Positions 1 to 8,088 of a DNA stretch of 64,000 nt are shown here, piece after piece (position 1 is the stretch's first letter; each line of letters opens with the position of its first letter). The position numbers and the translations under genes are program-made. The stretch lies in contig NZ_JAJSEC010000005.1 in assembly GCF_021272185.1 (NCBI RefSeq), forward strand, positions 186,001 to 250,000, written 5' to 3'. The notes below the pieces were generated by a model, which was given only the letters and a program-made list of their open reading frames with translations, was not told where the DNA came from and made no database searches. The stretch comes from Roseivivax sp. GX 12232 (GTDB lineage: Bacteria > Pseudomonadota > Alphaproteobacteria > Rhodobacterales > Rhodobacteraceae).

Positions 1-47
1 AGGGCGGTCAGCGCGGCGATATCGTCTTCGTTGAGCTCGGGCGTCAT
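1..47 (-). CDS. Partial 5' end of an unidentified gene, last in the TRAP operon
   Basis: Only 15 full codons are inside the window, starting MTPELNEDDIAALTA. The ATG lies one base after the dctM stop codon, so the gene is almost certainly co-transcribed with, and translationally coupled to, the TRAP permease gene. Fifteen residues are too few to name a family. From context it may be a catabolic enzyme acting on the TRAP substrate, but this is a guess. Confidence 0.5.
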   Translation of the reverse strand, partial: MTPELNEDDIAALTA

Positions 48-48
48 G

Positions 49-1335
49 TCACCCGAATATCAGGTTCGGCAGCCAAAGCGCCACCTCGGGAATGAAGGTG
101 GTGATCAAAAGCGTCGGCAGCCAGGCGAAGCCGATCATGATGAAGGTGGGCTTCAGCATCTCGGTCACCGGCGTGTCGGTCACCTTGGCGCCGAGGTACA
201 GCAGCGGCGCGGTCGGCGGGGTGATATTGGCCATGCCGAGGTTCACGCCCAGGACGGCGGCGAAATGCACCGGGTCCATGCCCACCGACTGCACGATCGG
301 CAGAAGCAGCGGCGCCGAAAGCAGGAGCCCCGAGATGTCGTCCATCAGCATGCCGATCAGGATCATCACCAGGTTCACCATCAGCAGGATCACCACCGGA
401 TTCTCGGAGATCGAGTAGATCAGGTCCTCGGCCATGCCGGGGATGTCCTCGAAGACCAGGAAGCGGCTGACGATGACCACCATGAAGACCATGAGCATCA
501 CAACCCCGATGGTGATGCCGGCGTAGCGCAGGGTCGGCAGGAAGTTCTCCACGGTGATGCCGCGGTAGATGAAGAAGCCCACCGGGATGGCGTAGACCAC
601 CGCGACGCCGGCGGCCTCGGTCGGGGTCATGATGCCGCCGTAGATACCCCCGAGGATGATCGCCGGCATCAGGAGCGCGGGCAGCGCGTAGCCGCCGCGC
701 CGGGCCAGCTCGCGCGGGAGGTTGTCGGGCCGGGGCGGCAGCTTCAGCTCGGCCTTGCGCATCAGAACCGCGTTCACGAGGCACAGAAGCGCGATCAGGA
801 TCAGCCCCGGCACCACGGTCGAGAGGAAGCAGCGCAGCACCGACTGCTGGGCAACCCAGGCATAGAGGATCTGCGACGACGACGGCGGGATCAGCAGCCC
901 CAGAGGGCAGGCGCTGACGATGATCGCCGCGGCGGGACCGCGGGGGTAATTGGCCTCTTTCAGATGCGGCATCATGATCGAGCCGATGCAGGTCAGCGTC
1001 GCCGCCGCCGAGCCCGAGATCGAGCCGAAGATGCCCGAGGCGATGACCGCCGCTCCGCTCAGCCCGCCGCGCAGCCGACCGATCAGAAGCTCGGCGATGG
1101 CGACAAGCGGCGCGGCGATGCGGCCGCGCTCCATGATCGCGCCGGCCAGGATGAAAAGCGGGATCGCCAGCAGCACGACGGAGTTCATCTTCCAGTGCCC
1201 GGTGGGCAGGAAGCCGGTCACGTCGTGCCCGCCGAAGACGCCGATGAAGACCAGCACCCCGCCGAAGGCCATGGGCACGCTGACCCCGATCACGAGGAGC
1301 GCGCAGATGATGAAGAGCGAGCCGAGAATGATCAT
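49..1335 (-). CDS. dctM: TRAP transporter large permease, DctM family
   Basis: About 428 residues, rich in hydrophobic helices, matching the usual length of the DctM/SiaM transport subunit that uses an ion gradient to import carboxylate-type solutes. The start MIILGSLFIICALLVIG is chosen because its ATG overlaps the dctQ stop by 4 bases (ATGA); the reading frame is open further upstream, but that would run back through dctQ. Typical DctM features are visible, including glycine/proline-rich segments such as SACPLGLLIPPS and GMANITPPTAP. It works with the DctQ small permease and the DctP binding protein upstream. The substrate cannot be read from this subunit. Confidence 0.93.
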   Translation of the reverse strand: MIILGSLFIICALLVIGVSVPMAFGGVLVFIGVFGGHDVTGFLPTGHWKMNSVVLLAIPLFILAGAIMERGRIAAPLVAIAELLIGRLRGGLSGAAVIASGIFGSISGSAAATLTCIGSIMMPHLKEANYPRGPAAAIIVSACPLGLLIPPSSSQILYAWVAQQSVLRCFLSTVVPGLILIALLCLVNAVLMRKAELKLPPRPDNLPRELARRGGYALPALLMPAIILGGIYGGIMTPTEAAGVAVVYAIPVGFFIYRGITVENFLPTLRYAGITIGVVMLMVFMVVIVSRFLVFEDIPGMAEDLIYSISENPVVILLMVNLVMILIGMLMDDISGLLLSAPLLLPIVQSVGMDPVHFAAVLGVNLGMANITPPTAPLLYLGAKVTDTPVTEMLKPTFIMIGFAWLPTLLITTFIPEVALWLPNLIFG

Positions 1336-1913
1336 CGCGCGGCCTCCTCGGCCTGGGCTTGCACCGGGTCGTCGCCGACCTCGGGGGAAAAGGCCTGAAG
1401 CGGCAGGCGCAGCATGATCCAGAGCCGGAGCGCGCTGTAGAAGGCCATGAGCGAGAAGCCCGCGAAGATCGCCGCGCGGGGCACCAGGAAGGGAATGCGC
1501 AGGGCGATGGTGGTCTGCCAGCGCGGGTAGTCGCCGACCTCCTCGATCATCATCAGCACCGCCCAGTAGACCAGCGCCAGAAGCACCACGAGCTCGATCG
1601 CGGTGATCGTCACCGCCCGGATGCGGCGCTTTCGCGGGTCGCTCAGCGCGAAGTTCAGCAGGTCGGCGTTGACGTGCTTGTCCTCCCAGGTGCCGAGGCC
1701 CGCGGCCAGGAAGTAGAGCCAGAAGCAGACGATCAGCAGCCATTCCTCGTAGGCGAAGAGATCCGCCTCGAAGCCGTAGCGGAACAGCACGACGAAGAAG
1801 AACGTCAGCGCCATGATCAGGCAGCCAAGACAGACGTAGATCGTCTGGAGCCGGAGCAGCCCGCGCACCAGCCGCGCGAGCCCGGGGGAGAGGTGGTCCG
1901 CTGGATCGGCCAT
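1332..1913 (-). CDS. dctQ: TRAP transporter small permease, DctQ family
   Basis: 193 residues with about four predicted membrane helices, the size and topology expected for the DctQ component. A conserved-looking EEWLLIVCFWLYFLAAGLG segment, with charged residues at a helix start, is typical of the family. It overlaps dctM by ATGA and lies downstream of dctP, separated from it by a strong hairpin (1948-1974). It would form the membrane complex with DctM and receive ligand-loaded DctP. Confidence 0.92.
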   Translation of the reverse strand: MADPADHLSPGLARLVRGLLRLQTIYVCLGCLIMALTFFFVVLFRYGFEADLFAYEEWLLIVCFWLYFLAAGLGTWEDKHVNADLLNFALSDPRKRRIRAVTITAIELVVLLALVYWAVLMMIEEVGDYPRWQTTIALRIPFLVPRAAIFAGFSLMAFYSALRLWIMLRLPLQAFSPEVGDDPVQAQAEEAAR

Positions 1914-1947
1914 CGGCGCCTCCTTCCTGGTCGGTTGGGAACGAAAA

Positions 1948-1974
1948 GGGCCGCGCGATGACGCCGCGCGGCCC
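1948..1974 (-). terminator. Intrinsic-terminator-like hairpin between dctP and dctQM
   Basis: GGGCCGCGCG (1948-1957) and CGCGCGGCCC (1965-1974) form a perfect 10-bp stem with a 7-nt loop. Read on the minus strand, the stem is followed at once by TTTT (complement of 1944-1947). It sits inside the operon, 13 nt after the dctP stop, so it probably acts as a partial terminator or 3' RNA stabiliser that sets periplasmic DctP in excess over the permeases. The stem is directly visible; the role is inferred. Confidence 0.7.
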
Positions 1975-1987
1975 CGGGATCAGCGGC

Positions 1988-2986
1988 TCAGTTGGTCGCC
2001 GGCATCAGCTGGTCCATGACCTCCTGGCCGACGATCTCGGCGATGCCCGGCCAGACCTCGGCGCGGACGGTCTCGGCGATGGCGCCGCGCTCGGCGTCGC
2101 TCAGCTCGACCACCTCGTAGCCGGTCTCCTCGAGCTTGGAGAGGTAGCTGGCCTCGTTCTCCTTGGCGAAGGCGAAATACTTCTCCGCGGCGTTGTCGAA
2201 GGCGGTCTGCACCACCTCGCGCTGCGCGTCGTTCATCTCTTCCCAGGTCTCGGCCGAGGCGTAGTAGGTGGTGTTCTCGACCACGGCGCCATAGGGCACG
2301 AAGACCGAGCCCACGTCCGAGGTTGCGAAGGCGGTATAGGCCAGCTGCGCGGTGCAGCAGATCGCGCCGTCCACGGTGCCCGACTGCATGGCCGCGAAGA
2401 CCTCGCCCCAGTTCATCGTGGTGGCGTTGAAGCCCATGGTCTCGACGGTGCTCTTGATCACCTGGCTCGACCAGACGCGGATGTTCATGCCCTTGTCGCC
2501 GAGGCTCGCGGCGTTCTCGGGCACCTCTTCGGCGACGACGCCGATGAAGCCCTCTGGCGCATTGGCCAGGAGCTTCAGCCCGAGCATGTCGAGCCGCTCG
2601 GCGAAGATCTGGTTAAAGGCGCTGTCGGAGTTCAGGTAGGTCGCTTCCATCTCGTCGAAGGAGGAGACCAGGTAGGGCAGCGAGTTGATCTCGAGCACCG
2701 GGTCGCGCTGCGCGTAGATCACCGAATGCACCAGGTCGACGTTCCCGCGCGAGGCGTCCTCGAAAAGCTCCTCGCCCGAGCCGAGCTGGCCCGAAGGGAA
2801 GAGCGTGACCGAGAGGCCCACATCGGCGCCCTCGATCTCCTCGACGACCTCTTCGAGGATCTGGTTGCCGAAGTGCTCGGCCGGCACCACGCCGGCAAGC
2901 TTCAGGCGCATGTCGTCGGCCGATGCGGCCCCGGCGCCCATCGCGAGCAGCGCGGCGCTGGCGGCGAATGTCTTGCGAAGTTCCAT
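1988..2986 (-). CDS. dctP: TRAP transporter substrate-binding protein, DctP family
   Basis: 332 residues. The start MELRKTFAASAALLAMG is preceded by AGGAG and begins a clear Sec signal peptide ending near ASA|DD; the longer open frame upstream lies inside the racemase gene and is not used. The mature protein shows DctP/TAXI-like landmarks: a NIRVWSS segment carrying the arginine that usually binds the substrate carboxylate, and MQSGTVDGAI. It is the periplasmic receptor of the DctPQM symporter. Being cotranscribed with an alanine-racemase-like enzyme under a nearby Lrp regulator suggests an amino acid or related carboxylate as ligand (inference). Confidence 0.93.
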   Translation of the reverse strand: MELRKTFAASAALLAMGAGAASADDMRLKLAGVVPAEHFGNQILEEVVEEIEGADVGLSVTLFPSGQLGSGEELFEDASRGNVDLVHSVIYAQRDPVLEINSLPYLVSSFDEMEATYLNSDSAFNQIFAERLDMLGLKLLANAPEGFIGVVAEEVPENAASLGDKGMNIRVWSSQVIKSTVETMGFNATTMNWGEVFAAMQSGTVDGAICCTAQLAYTAFATSDVGSVFVPYGAVVENTTYYASAETWEEMNDAQREVVQTAFDNAAEKYFAFAKENEASYLSKLEETGYEVVELSDAERGAIAETVRAEVWPGIAEIVGQEVMDQLMPATN

Positions 2987-3021
2987 CTCAGTCTCCTGTT
3001 GGCAGTGAAGGGAGCGCCCGT

Positions 3022-4176
3022 TCAGCGGGTTCTGTTCTTGGCGGCGGCCTGCGGCGGGCCGCCCGAATACTGGCGCCGGTTCGACCGGCCCCAGTCGCAA
3101 TAGAGGTCGGCCATGATCGTGCCGCTGGCCTCCTCGACCATGGCGCGCGTCACGCGGGCGGCCCCGTCGGCGCCGAAAAGCGTGACGGTATCGCCCGGCG
3201 CGGCCTCGGGGATGTCGGTCACATCCACGGTCAGCGCGTTCATGGAAATCTTGCCGATCAGCGGCGCGAGCCGGCCGCGGACGGCGACCTGCGCGCTGTT
3301 GGCCATGCTGCGGCGGATGCCGTTGGCATAGCCGATGGACAGGTTGGCGATGCGGCTCTCGCGGCCCAGCACATGGGCGCGGTCGTAGCCGATGCTGGCG
3401 CCCTCGGGCAGGGTGTTGACGCTGGTGATCCGGGCGCAGAGCCGCATGACGTCGGTAAACTCGGCGCGCGCACCGACGATGCCCCAGAGGATCGCCCCGG
3501 CGCGCAGCATGTCGTATTCGATGCCCGCCTCGGCCAGGAGCCCCAGCGAGGAAGCCGCATGCACGGTGACCGCGTCGCGGGACAGCCCGCCCTCGGCGAG
3601 GCACCAGGCCACGTCGGCCTCGAAACGGGCGCGGCTCGCGGCCAGGTCCTCGGGGTCATGGGCCGGAAAATGCGTGGTCAGCCCGGCGATGCGCAGCCCC
3701 GGCATGGCGAGGATCTCGCGCGCGGCGGCGCGGCCGCCCTCGGCGGCGAGCTCGATGCCGTCGCGGCCCATGCCGCCGGCGTTGAGCGGCAGATGCACGG
3801 GCACCGGTGCGTCGGGGTCGGAGAGCGCCCGGGCGGCCTCGGCGCTGGTGGCCAGTTCCTCGACACCGAGCCCCGCGACATCGCGCGCCTCCGCAAGGCT
3901 CGCCCCGCGCAGCCGCATGATCCGCCCGGTGAAACCCGCCCGGCGCAGCGCCAGCGCGTCCTGGTTGCTGGTGATCCCGGCCCAGCTCACGCCGCCCTCG
4001 GCCAGCACCGGGGCCACCCGGTCGATGCCGTGGCCGTAGGCGTCGGATTTCACCACCGCGCAATAATCGCAGCCCGCGGGCAGCCGCGCCTTGATCGCCG
4101 CGAGGTTGGCGGCCAGCGCGTCGAGGTCGATCTCGACCCAGGCGTCGGGCAGGGATATGGCGCCGTCGCTCCGCAT
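3022..4176 (-). CDS. Alanine racemase family PLP enzyme
   Basis: 384 residues, the normal length for a fold-type III alanine racemase. The PLP lysine motif is clear near the N-terminus (AVVKSDAYGHG). The C-terminal domain shows GYDRAHVLG, LSIGYANGIRR (family: IGYADG.PR) and SMNALTVDVTD (family: SMDMLMVD). The replacement of D by N in YANG and in SMN departs from housekeeping Alr, so it may be a broad-specificity or catabolic racemase. It is 35 nt upstream of dctP on the same strand, which points to import and racemisation of an amino-acid-like substrate. It is divergent from the Lrp/AsnC regulator, its probable controller. Confidence 0.85.
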   Translation of the reverse strand: MRSDGAISLPDAWVEIDLDALAANLAAIKARLPAGCDYCAVVKSDAYGHGIDRVAPVLAEGGVSWAGITSNQDALALRRAGFTGRIMRLRGASLAEARDVAGLGVEELATSAEAARALSDPDAPVPVHLPLNAGGMGRDGIELAAEGGRAAAREILAMPGLRIAGLTTHFPAHDPEDLAASRARFEADVAWCLAEGGLSRDAVTVHAASSLGLLAEAGIEYDMLRAGAILWGIVGARAEFTDVMRLCARITSVNTLPEGASIGYDRAHVLGRESRIANLSIGYANGIRRSMANSAQVAVRGRLAPLIGKISMNALTVDVTDIPEAAPGDTVTLFGADGAARVTRAMVEEASGTIMADLYCDWGRSNRRQYSGGPPQAAAKNRTR

Positions 4177-4368
4177 GATCAGCCGCGCGTGGCCCCGTGT
4201 CCAAAGGACTGTCCTGCGGCGCGGAAATCATCGGCGGGTCGGGGCGCGACGGCCCCTGCGAATGGCGGCATTGCCATGGTCCTATCCGGGTTGAATGCGT
4301 GCTTTCCCAATCCCCGCCGGCGACAGCGGGTCCTTAAAGCCTAAGAAGGGCGCGCTGTGCACTGACAT

Positions 4369-4378
4369 TGCAAAAATG
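4369..4378. repeat. Left copy of a 10-bp inverted repeat flanking the Lrp gene
   Basis: TGCAAAAATG lies in the 258-bp divergent spacer between the racemase operon and the Lrp/AsnC gene. Its exact inverted copy, CATTTTTGCA, is at 4987-4996, beyond the 3' end of the same gene. A-tract-containing sites are plausible Lrp-type operators, but binding is inferred. The rest of the spacer shows no gene. Confidence 0.4.
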
Positions 4379-4434
4379 ACTCGCGCGGTGTGAAATACGG
4401 CGGAATTCGTGACATTGATTGGAGCATTTCGTTC

Positions 4435-4860
4435 ATGAGACTTGTCGACGAAACCGACCGAGAATTGATCTCGGTGCTGCGCCGCGACGGGCGCGCGCCG
4501 GTCTCGAAGATCGCCGAAATCCTCGACGTCTCGCGCGCCACCGTGCAGCGCCGGCTCGACAGCCTGGTCGAGGACGGCGTGGTCCTCGGCTTCACCGTGC
4601 GCGCCCGCGAGGCGGTCGACGCCGAGGGCGTCTCGGCGATGATGGCGCTCGAGGTGCGCGATCAGAACGCCTCGGCGGTGATCCGGCGGCTGCGCGGCAT
4701 CCCCGAGCTGCGCACGCTTTATTCGACCAACGGCAAATGGGACCTGATCGCCATGATCGAGGCGCAGGACCTGTCGGATTTCGACCGCGTTCTGGGCGAG
4801 GTCCGCGAGGTCACCGGCATCGCCAACAGCGAGACCAACATTCTTCTGAGCGCCGTCTGA
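4435..4860 (+). CDS. Lrp/AsnC family transcriptional regulator
   Basis: 141 residues from ATG 4435 (MRLVDETDRELISVLRRDGR). The opening is the classic Lrp N-terminus with a helix-turn-helix at roughly residues 20-50 (VSKIAEILDVSRATVQRRL), followed by a RAM/AsnC ligand-binding domain ending LYSTNGKWDLIAMIEAQDL. Earlier in-frame starts are non-ATG and give an unlikely N-terminus. It is divergent from racemase-dctPQM and probably senses an amino acid to control that operon. A 10-bp inverted repeat lies on both sides of the gene. Confidence 0.92.
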   Translation: MRLVDETDRELISVLRRDGRAPVSKIAEILDVSRATVQRRLDSLVEDGVVLGFTVRAREAVDAEGVSAMMALEVRDQNASAVIRRLRGIPELRTLYSTNGKWDLIAMIEAQDLSDFDRVLGEVREVTGIANSETNILLSAV

Positions 4861-4986
4861 GCCGCCCGGCTCAGGACCACACAACCCAAGATTGATCATT
4901 GCGCGCCCTGCCGCGCAAAACTTCGCCCCGGATACGGAAACAATCCGCCCGGGCGGGCGTGACTATTCCGCGATAACCCGGGTTCG

Positions 4987-4996
4987 CATTTTTGCA
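4987..4996. repeat. Right copy of the inverted repeat flanking the Lrp gene
   Basis: CATTTTTGCA, the exact reverse complement of 4369-4378, is in the spacer upstream of the small secreted-protein gene at 5065. It may be a second operator that brings that gene under the same regulator. This is inferred from sequence identity only. Confidence 0.35.
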
Positions 4997-5064
4997 CTTT
5001 ATGAATGATTGACAGAATGGCCGGCGCCGATGCAACTTCCCCGGCATTTCCTCGGGAGTTTTTC

Positions 5065-5355
5065 GTGCGAGTGTTTTCCGGTCCTTATTTTTTGACCTAT
5101 GCCTTTCTCGGTCTGGCGGCCAGCGCGCTGGCCGCCGAGACCACCCGCGAGTGCCGCGGCGAAGGCGACGCCCGCATCTGCGCCACGATCACCACTCATG
5201 AGGACAATTCCATGGTGGTGAAAACCTCGGATTCCGAGGGAAATACCTATGAAATCCGCAGCTGGAGCGACGCCAAGGGCACCCATAGCGTCGACAGCCG
5301 GGGCAACCGCTGCACCATCACCCGCAGCGGCGCGATCATCGGATGCGGCCAATGA
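5065..5355 (+). CDS. Small secreted Cys-containing protein of unknown function
   Basis: 96 residues from GTG 5065 (VRVFSGPYFLTYAFLGLAAS), which begins a signal peptide with cleavage predicted near ALA|AE. The mature part is about 70 residues with four cysteines (CRGEG, RICATI, RCTI, GCGQ) spaced to form two disulfides, and is rich in Ser/Thr/Gly. A longer frame opens at 5005 but puts a charged extension before the signal sequence. No family is recognised. Periplasmic or surface location is inferred from the signal peptide. Confidence 0.6.
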   Translation: MRVFSGPYFLTYAFLGLAASALAAETTRECRGEGDARICATITTHEDNSMVVKTSDSEGNTYEIRSWSDAKGTHSVDSRGNRCTITRSGAIIGCGQ

Positions 5356-5585
5356 CAGCCCCTGCGCGCGTGGTGACGGGCCCGGGCCTGTCGAGGCCCC
5401 GCGCGAGACATTCGGCAATTCCGATCCATTGCTTATTCCGCCTTTATTGCGCCGCAATTCGCTGTGTCTTTCCAAACACGCTTATTCTCATTTCCCCGGC
5501 ATTTTCCCAAGGCCGGGCGAAATCACTTGGCGGATGGCCCCGCTTTCCCTCTTTCTAACCAATCAATCACAAGTTGAGGTATTCC

Positions 5586-5921
5586 ATGTCCCTGACAGTC
5601 GATCAGCAGATCCTTATCGAACAGCGCGTGAGCAATGACGCGCGCTCCCCGGTTGTCGCCTACCTGCTCTGGTTCTTCCTGGGCGGGCTTGGCGGGCACC
5701 GCTTCTACCTGGGCCGGACCGGCTCGGCGGTGGTGCTCCTGGTGCTGATGCTCGGTGGCATCGCGACCTCGGCCTTCCTGATCGGGCTGCCGCTCTTGGC
5801 GATCGCGGGCTGCTGGCTGTTGGTCGACGCCTTCCTGATCCCCGGCATGATCCGCGCCGACACCGAGGCGCTGCGCAGCCGGCTGACCAAGGCGGGGATC
5901 ACCGGCGGGCCGGGGCAGTAA
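5586..5921 (+). CDS. TM2 domain-containing membrane protein
   Basis: 111 residues from ATG 5586, preceded by TTGAGG. The core LLWFFLGGLGGHRFYLGR is the diagnostic TM2 signature (two helices around a G-G-x-H-R-F-Y turn), and a third hydrophobic stretch follows (LIGLPLLAIAGCWLLVDAF). TM2 proteins are small inner-membrane proteins of poorly known function. The gene is followed by a GYF-domain protein and a zinc-ribbon membrane protein in the same direction, forming a compact three-gene membrane cluster. Confidence 0.88.
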   Translation: MSLTVDQQILIEQRVSNDARSPVVAYLLWFFLGGLGGHRFYLGRTGSAVVLLVLMLGGIATSAFLIGLPLLAIAGCWLLVDAFLIPGMIRADTEALRSRLTKAGITGGPGQ

Positions 5922-5922
5922 G

Positions 5923-5940
5923 GCCCCGCCCAAGCGGGGC
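5923..5940 (+). terminator. Short GC hairpin between the TM2 and GYF genes
   Basis: GCCCCG and CGGGGC pair across a 6-nt loop directly after the TM2 stop codon. There is no T-tract, so it is probably an RNA 3'-end stabiliser or weak attenuator rather than a full terminator. Confidence 0.35.
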
Positions 5941-5962
5941 GCAACATCCAAGGGAGGCAAGG

Positions 5963-6598
5963 ATGGCAGAGACTGGCACACCCCCGCGGCAGGCCCTGGC
6001 CCCCGTGCCGCCCCGGGTCGAGCCCGCGCTGACCGGGAAACCGCCGCATCCGCTCGATGCACAGTGGTTCATGAATTCCGAGGGCGAGACCTACGGCCCC
6101 TACAGTGGCCACGCCCTGCGTCAGTTCGCCGGGGAGGGGCGACTGACGCCCGAGACCGAGGTGATCCGCGACGGCGCCGGGACCTGGACAACCGCAGCCG
6201 AGGATACCGCGCTGCGGCGGCTCTTTCCCGACCTGCCGGCGCTCAGGCCGCAGGGCGCGGTGGCGGGCACCTCGGGCTCGGCGGGCGATCACGGGACGGT
6301 GGTGCAGATCACCAATACCGTCTCCGCCCCGCGCCCGGCGGCGGCGATCCTCGAGCCCGGGGCGAACAAGTCGCCGGGGCTCGCGCTGCTCCTGTCGCTG
6401 GTGATCGTCGGGCTCGGGCAGATCTACAACGGCGAGACGGCCAAGGGCATCATGATGTTCCTGGGCTGCCTGCTGCTCTGGGCGCTGCTCCTGGGCTGGG
6501 TGATCCACATCTGGGCCATGGTCGACGCCTATTCGCGGGCCAAGACGCTCCGGTCGCAATACGAGCTTTGGCACCTCGCGCAGGTGGCGGCCCGATGA
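5963..6598 (+). CDS. GYF_2-domain membrane protein with TM2-like C-terminus
   Basis: 211 residues; ATG 5963 follows GGGAGGCAAGG. After a Pro-rich cytoplasmic N-terminus, residues about 34-80 match the bacterial GYF_2 domain (QWFMNSEGETYGPYSGHALR), a fold that binds Pro-rich peptides in other proteins. The C-terminal third has two hydrophobic helices with a TM2-like turn (IVGLGQIYNGETAKGIMMF). Its stop overlaps the start of the next gene. Domain identity is good; function is unknown. The neighbouring TM2 protein may be a partner. Confidence 0.8.
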   Translation: MAETGTPPRQALAPVPPRVEPALTGKPPHPLDAQWFMNSEGETYGPYSGHALRQFAGEGRLTPETEVIRDGAGTWTTAAEDTALRRLFPDLPALRPQGAVAGTSGSAGDHGTVVQITNTVSAPRPAAAILEPGANKSPGLALLLSLVIVGLGQIYNGETAKGIMMFLGCLLLWALLLGWVIHIWAMVDAYSRAKTLRSQYELWHLAQVAAR

Positions 6599-7068
6599 TG
6601 CGCTCCTGGACCCTCTCGCGCCCCTGCGCGCAATGCCGGCCCAGCGCCGCGGCGCGCCGGGCGACCTGCCCCGCCTGCGGACGGCGCCATGCCATGGGCC
6701 CCACGACGCTGGAGCTGCCCCGCCTGCCGGTCTGGATTGACCGGCCGCTCGCGGGCTGGCTGCGCGGCCGCGACCTGCCCGAGATCGCGCTACACCTGGC
6801 CTGCGTGCCCCTGCTGCTGCCCCTGCCGCTGGCCGCACTGGCGCTTGGCGGCCTGCATCTGGCGCGGCGCGGCACCCGCGGCGACCAGCGCGAATGGCTG
6901 GTCATCATGGCGACGGCGGCGCTGAACCTGGGGCTGAGCCTCTATCTGCTGCACCTCCTGGGCGGGGCCTTGGCCGAGACCGCGCTGGAGGGGCTGCAGG
7001 ATCTTTGGCGGATGGTCCTGCCCCTGGGCGGCGAGGCCCCCGGCCCCGCGCCCTCGGTCGAGGTCTGA
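6595..7068 (+). CDS. Zinc-ribbon membrane protein of unknown function
   Basis: 157 residues from ATG 6595, which overlaps the GYF gene stop (ATGA), so translation is coupled. The N-terminus has two CxxC knuckles (CAQC and CPAC, 15 residues apart) that look like a zinc ribbon. Two hydrophobic regions follow (LACVPLLLPLPLAALALGG and a segment around LNLGLSLYLLHLLGG). The open frame extends far upstream but only as a shadow of the GYF gene. No named family was recognised. Confidence 0.65.
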   Translation: MMRSWTLSRPCAQCRPSAAARRATCPACGRRHAMGPTTLELPRLPVWIDRPLAGWLRGRDLPEIALHLACVPLLLPLPLAALALGGLHLARRGTRGDQREWLVIMATAALNLGLSLYLLHLLGGALAETALEGLQDLWRMVLPLGGEAPGPAPSVEV

Positions 7069-7088
7069 GGCCCGGCCCGTCACGCAAA

Positions 7089-7120
7089 ACGGCGGCCCCG
7101 GGCATCCCCGAGACCGCCGT
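7089..7120 (-). terminator. Intrinsic terminator of the DJ-1-like gene
   Basis: On the minus strand, ACGGCGG pairs with CCGCCGT. The inner bases also pair (CTCGGG with CCCGGG, one G-U wobble) around a GATG loop, giving a stem of about 14 bp followed by TTTT. It lies 37 nt after the stop of the gene at 7157-7840 and between two convergent genes. Confidence 0.75.
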
Positions 7121-7156
7121 GTCCACGTCACGCCGCACAAGCGGCGGCGCGTCGCC

Positions 7157-7840
7157 TTACTTCAGCAGCGCCAGCACCTTCTCGGCCGCGCCCTCCGAGG
7201 AGGCCGGGTTCTGCCCGGTCACCAGCCGGCCATCGGCGACGGCATGGGGCTGCCAGTCCTCGACGCCCTCGAAATCGGCGCCCAGCTCGCGCAGGCGGCT
7301 TTCCAGCAGGAAGGGCATCGCCTCGGCCAGGCCCACGCCGCGCTCTTCGCTGTCGGTGAAGGCCGAGACCTTGCGCCCCTTCACGATCGGCGCGCCGCTG
7401 GCGTCCACCGCCTTGGAGAAGGCCGCCGGGCCGTGGCAAACCGAGGCCACCACCTTGCCCTGGTCCCAGGCCGAACCGATCACCTTGGCGACCAGGTCGC
7501 TTTCGGCCAGGTCGTACATCGCGCCATGGCCGCCGGGGATATAAAGCGCGTCATACTCGGCGATGTCCTGATCCTCGAGCTTGCCGGGCGCCTCGAGCCG
7601 CGCGGTCGCCGTGGCATCCTCGCGGAAGCGCGTCACCGAGGCCGGGGCGTCCTCGCCCGTGGCGTCGGAATTGGGGTCGATCGGCACCGATTTGCCGCCC
7701 AGCGTGACCAGCGTCACCTCGTGGCCGGCGTCGAGGAAGGCGTAATAGGGCGTCGCCAGTTCCTCGTACCAGACGCCGGTCGATTTGCCGGTCTCGCCGA
7801 GGACATCCGATGCGGTCGAAAGAATGAGAATACGTGCCAT
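7157..7840 (-). CDS. DJ-1/PfpI superfamily protein (Hsp31-like, type 1 GATase-like)
   Basis: 227 residues, full length for the Hsp31/YDR533C-like branch. The nucleophile elbow is clear (VVASVCHGPAAFSKA, with Cys followed by His), as is ALYIPGGHGAMYDLAE upstream. This family includes glyoxalase III, chaperone and deglycase activities and protects against reactive carbonyl or electrophile stress. The gene is divergent from a LysR regulator (8096), which probably controls it. A strong terminator follows. Confidence 0.9.
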   Translation of the reverse strand: MARILILSTASDVLGETGKSTGVWYEELATPYYAFLDAGHEVTLVTLGGKSVPIDPNSDATGEDAPASVTRFREDATATARLEAPGKLEDQDIAEYDALYIPGGHGAMYDLAESDLVAKVIGSAWDQGKVVASVCHGPAAFSKAVDASGAPIVKGRKVSAFTDSEERGVGLAEAMPFLLESRLRELGADFEGVEDWQPHAVADGRLVTGQNPASSEGAAEKVLALLK

Positions 7841-8088
7841 GTTGCTGTCTCCTAGCGGTCAAAATCCTTGGTCGGGGTCGGGCGCGGCCCGGGAAAGGCG
7901 CGGCACCGAGAGCCCGGTCAGGGCGTCCAACACCGCAGGTGGGGCGCTTGTTCCTGATCCTGTCTGGCGCGGCATCGCGGCCTCCTGTCCCATGTCGGGC
8001 GGCGCTGTTTGCGCCCCGTCGAGGGCAGAGATAGGCGTCGCGCGCCCATATGAGAAATTGATGCAGACAAGGTCAGAAATCGATAGTC

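Noticed and set aside
31-1398. Long plus-strand open frame (455 codons)
   Set aside because: Antisense shadow of dctM; His/Asp/Gln/Arg-rich with no protein-like pattern, as expected from GC-rich DNA.
2923-4344. Long plus-strand open frame (473 codons)
   Set aside because: Antisense shadow of the alanine racemase gene.
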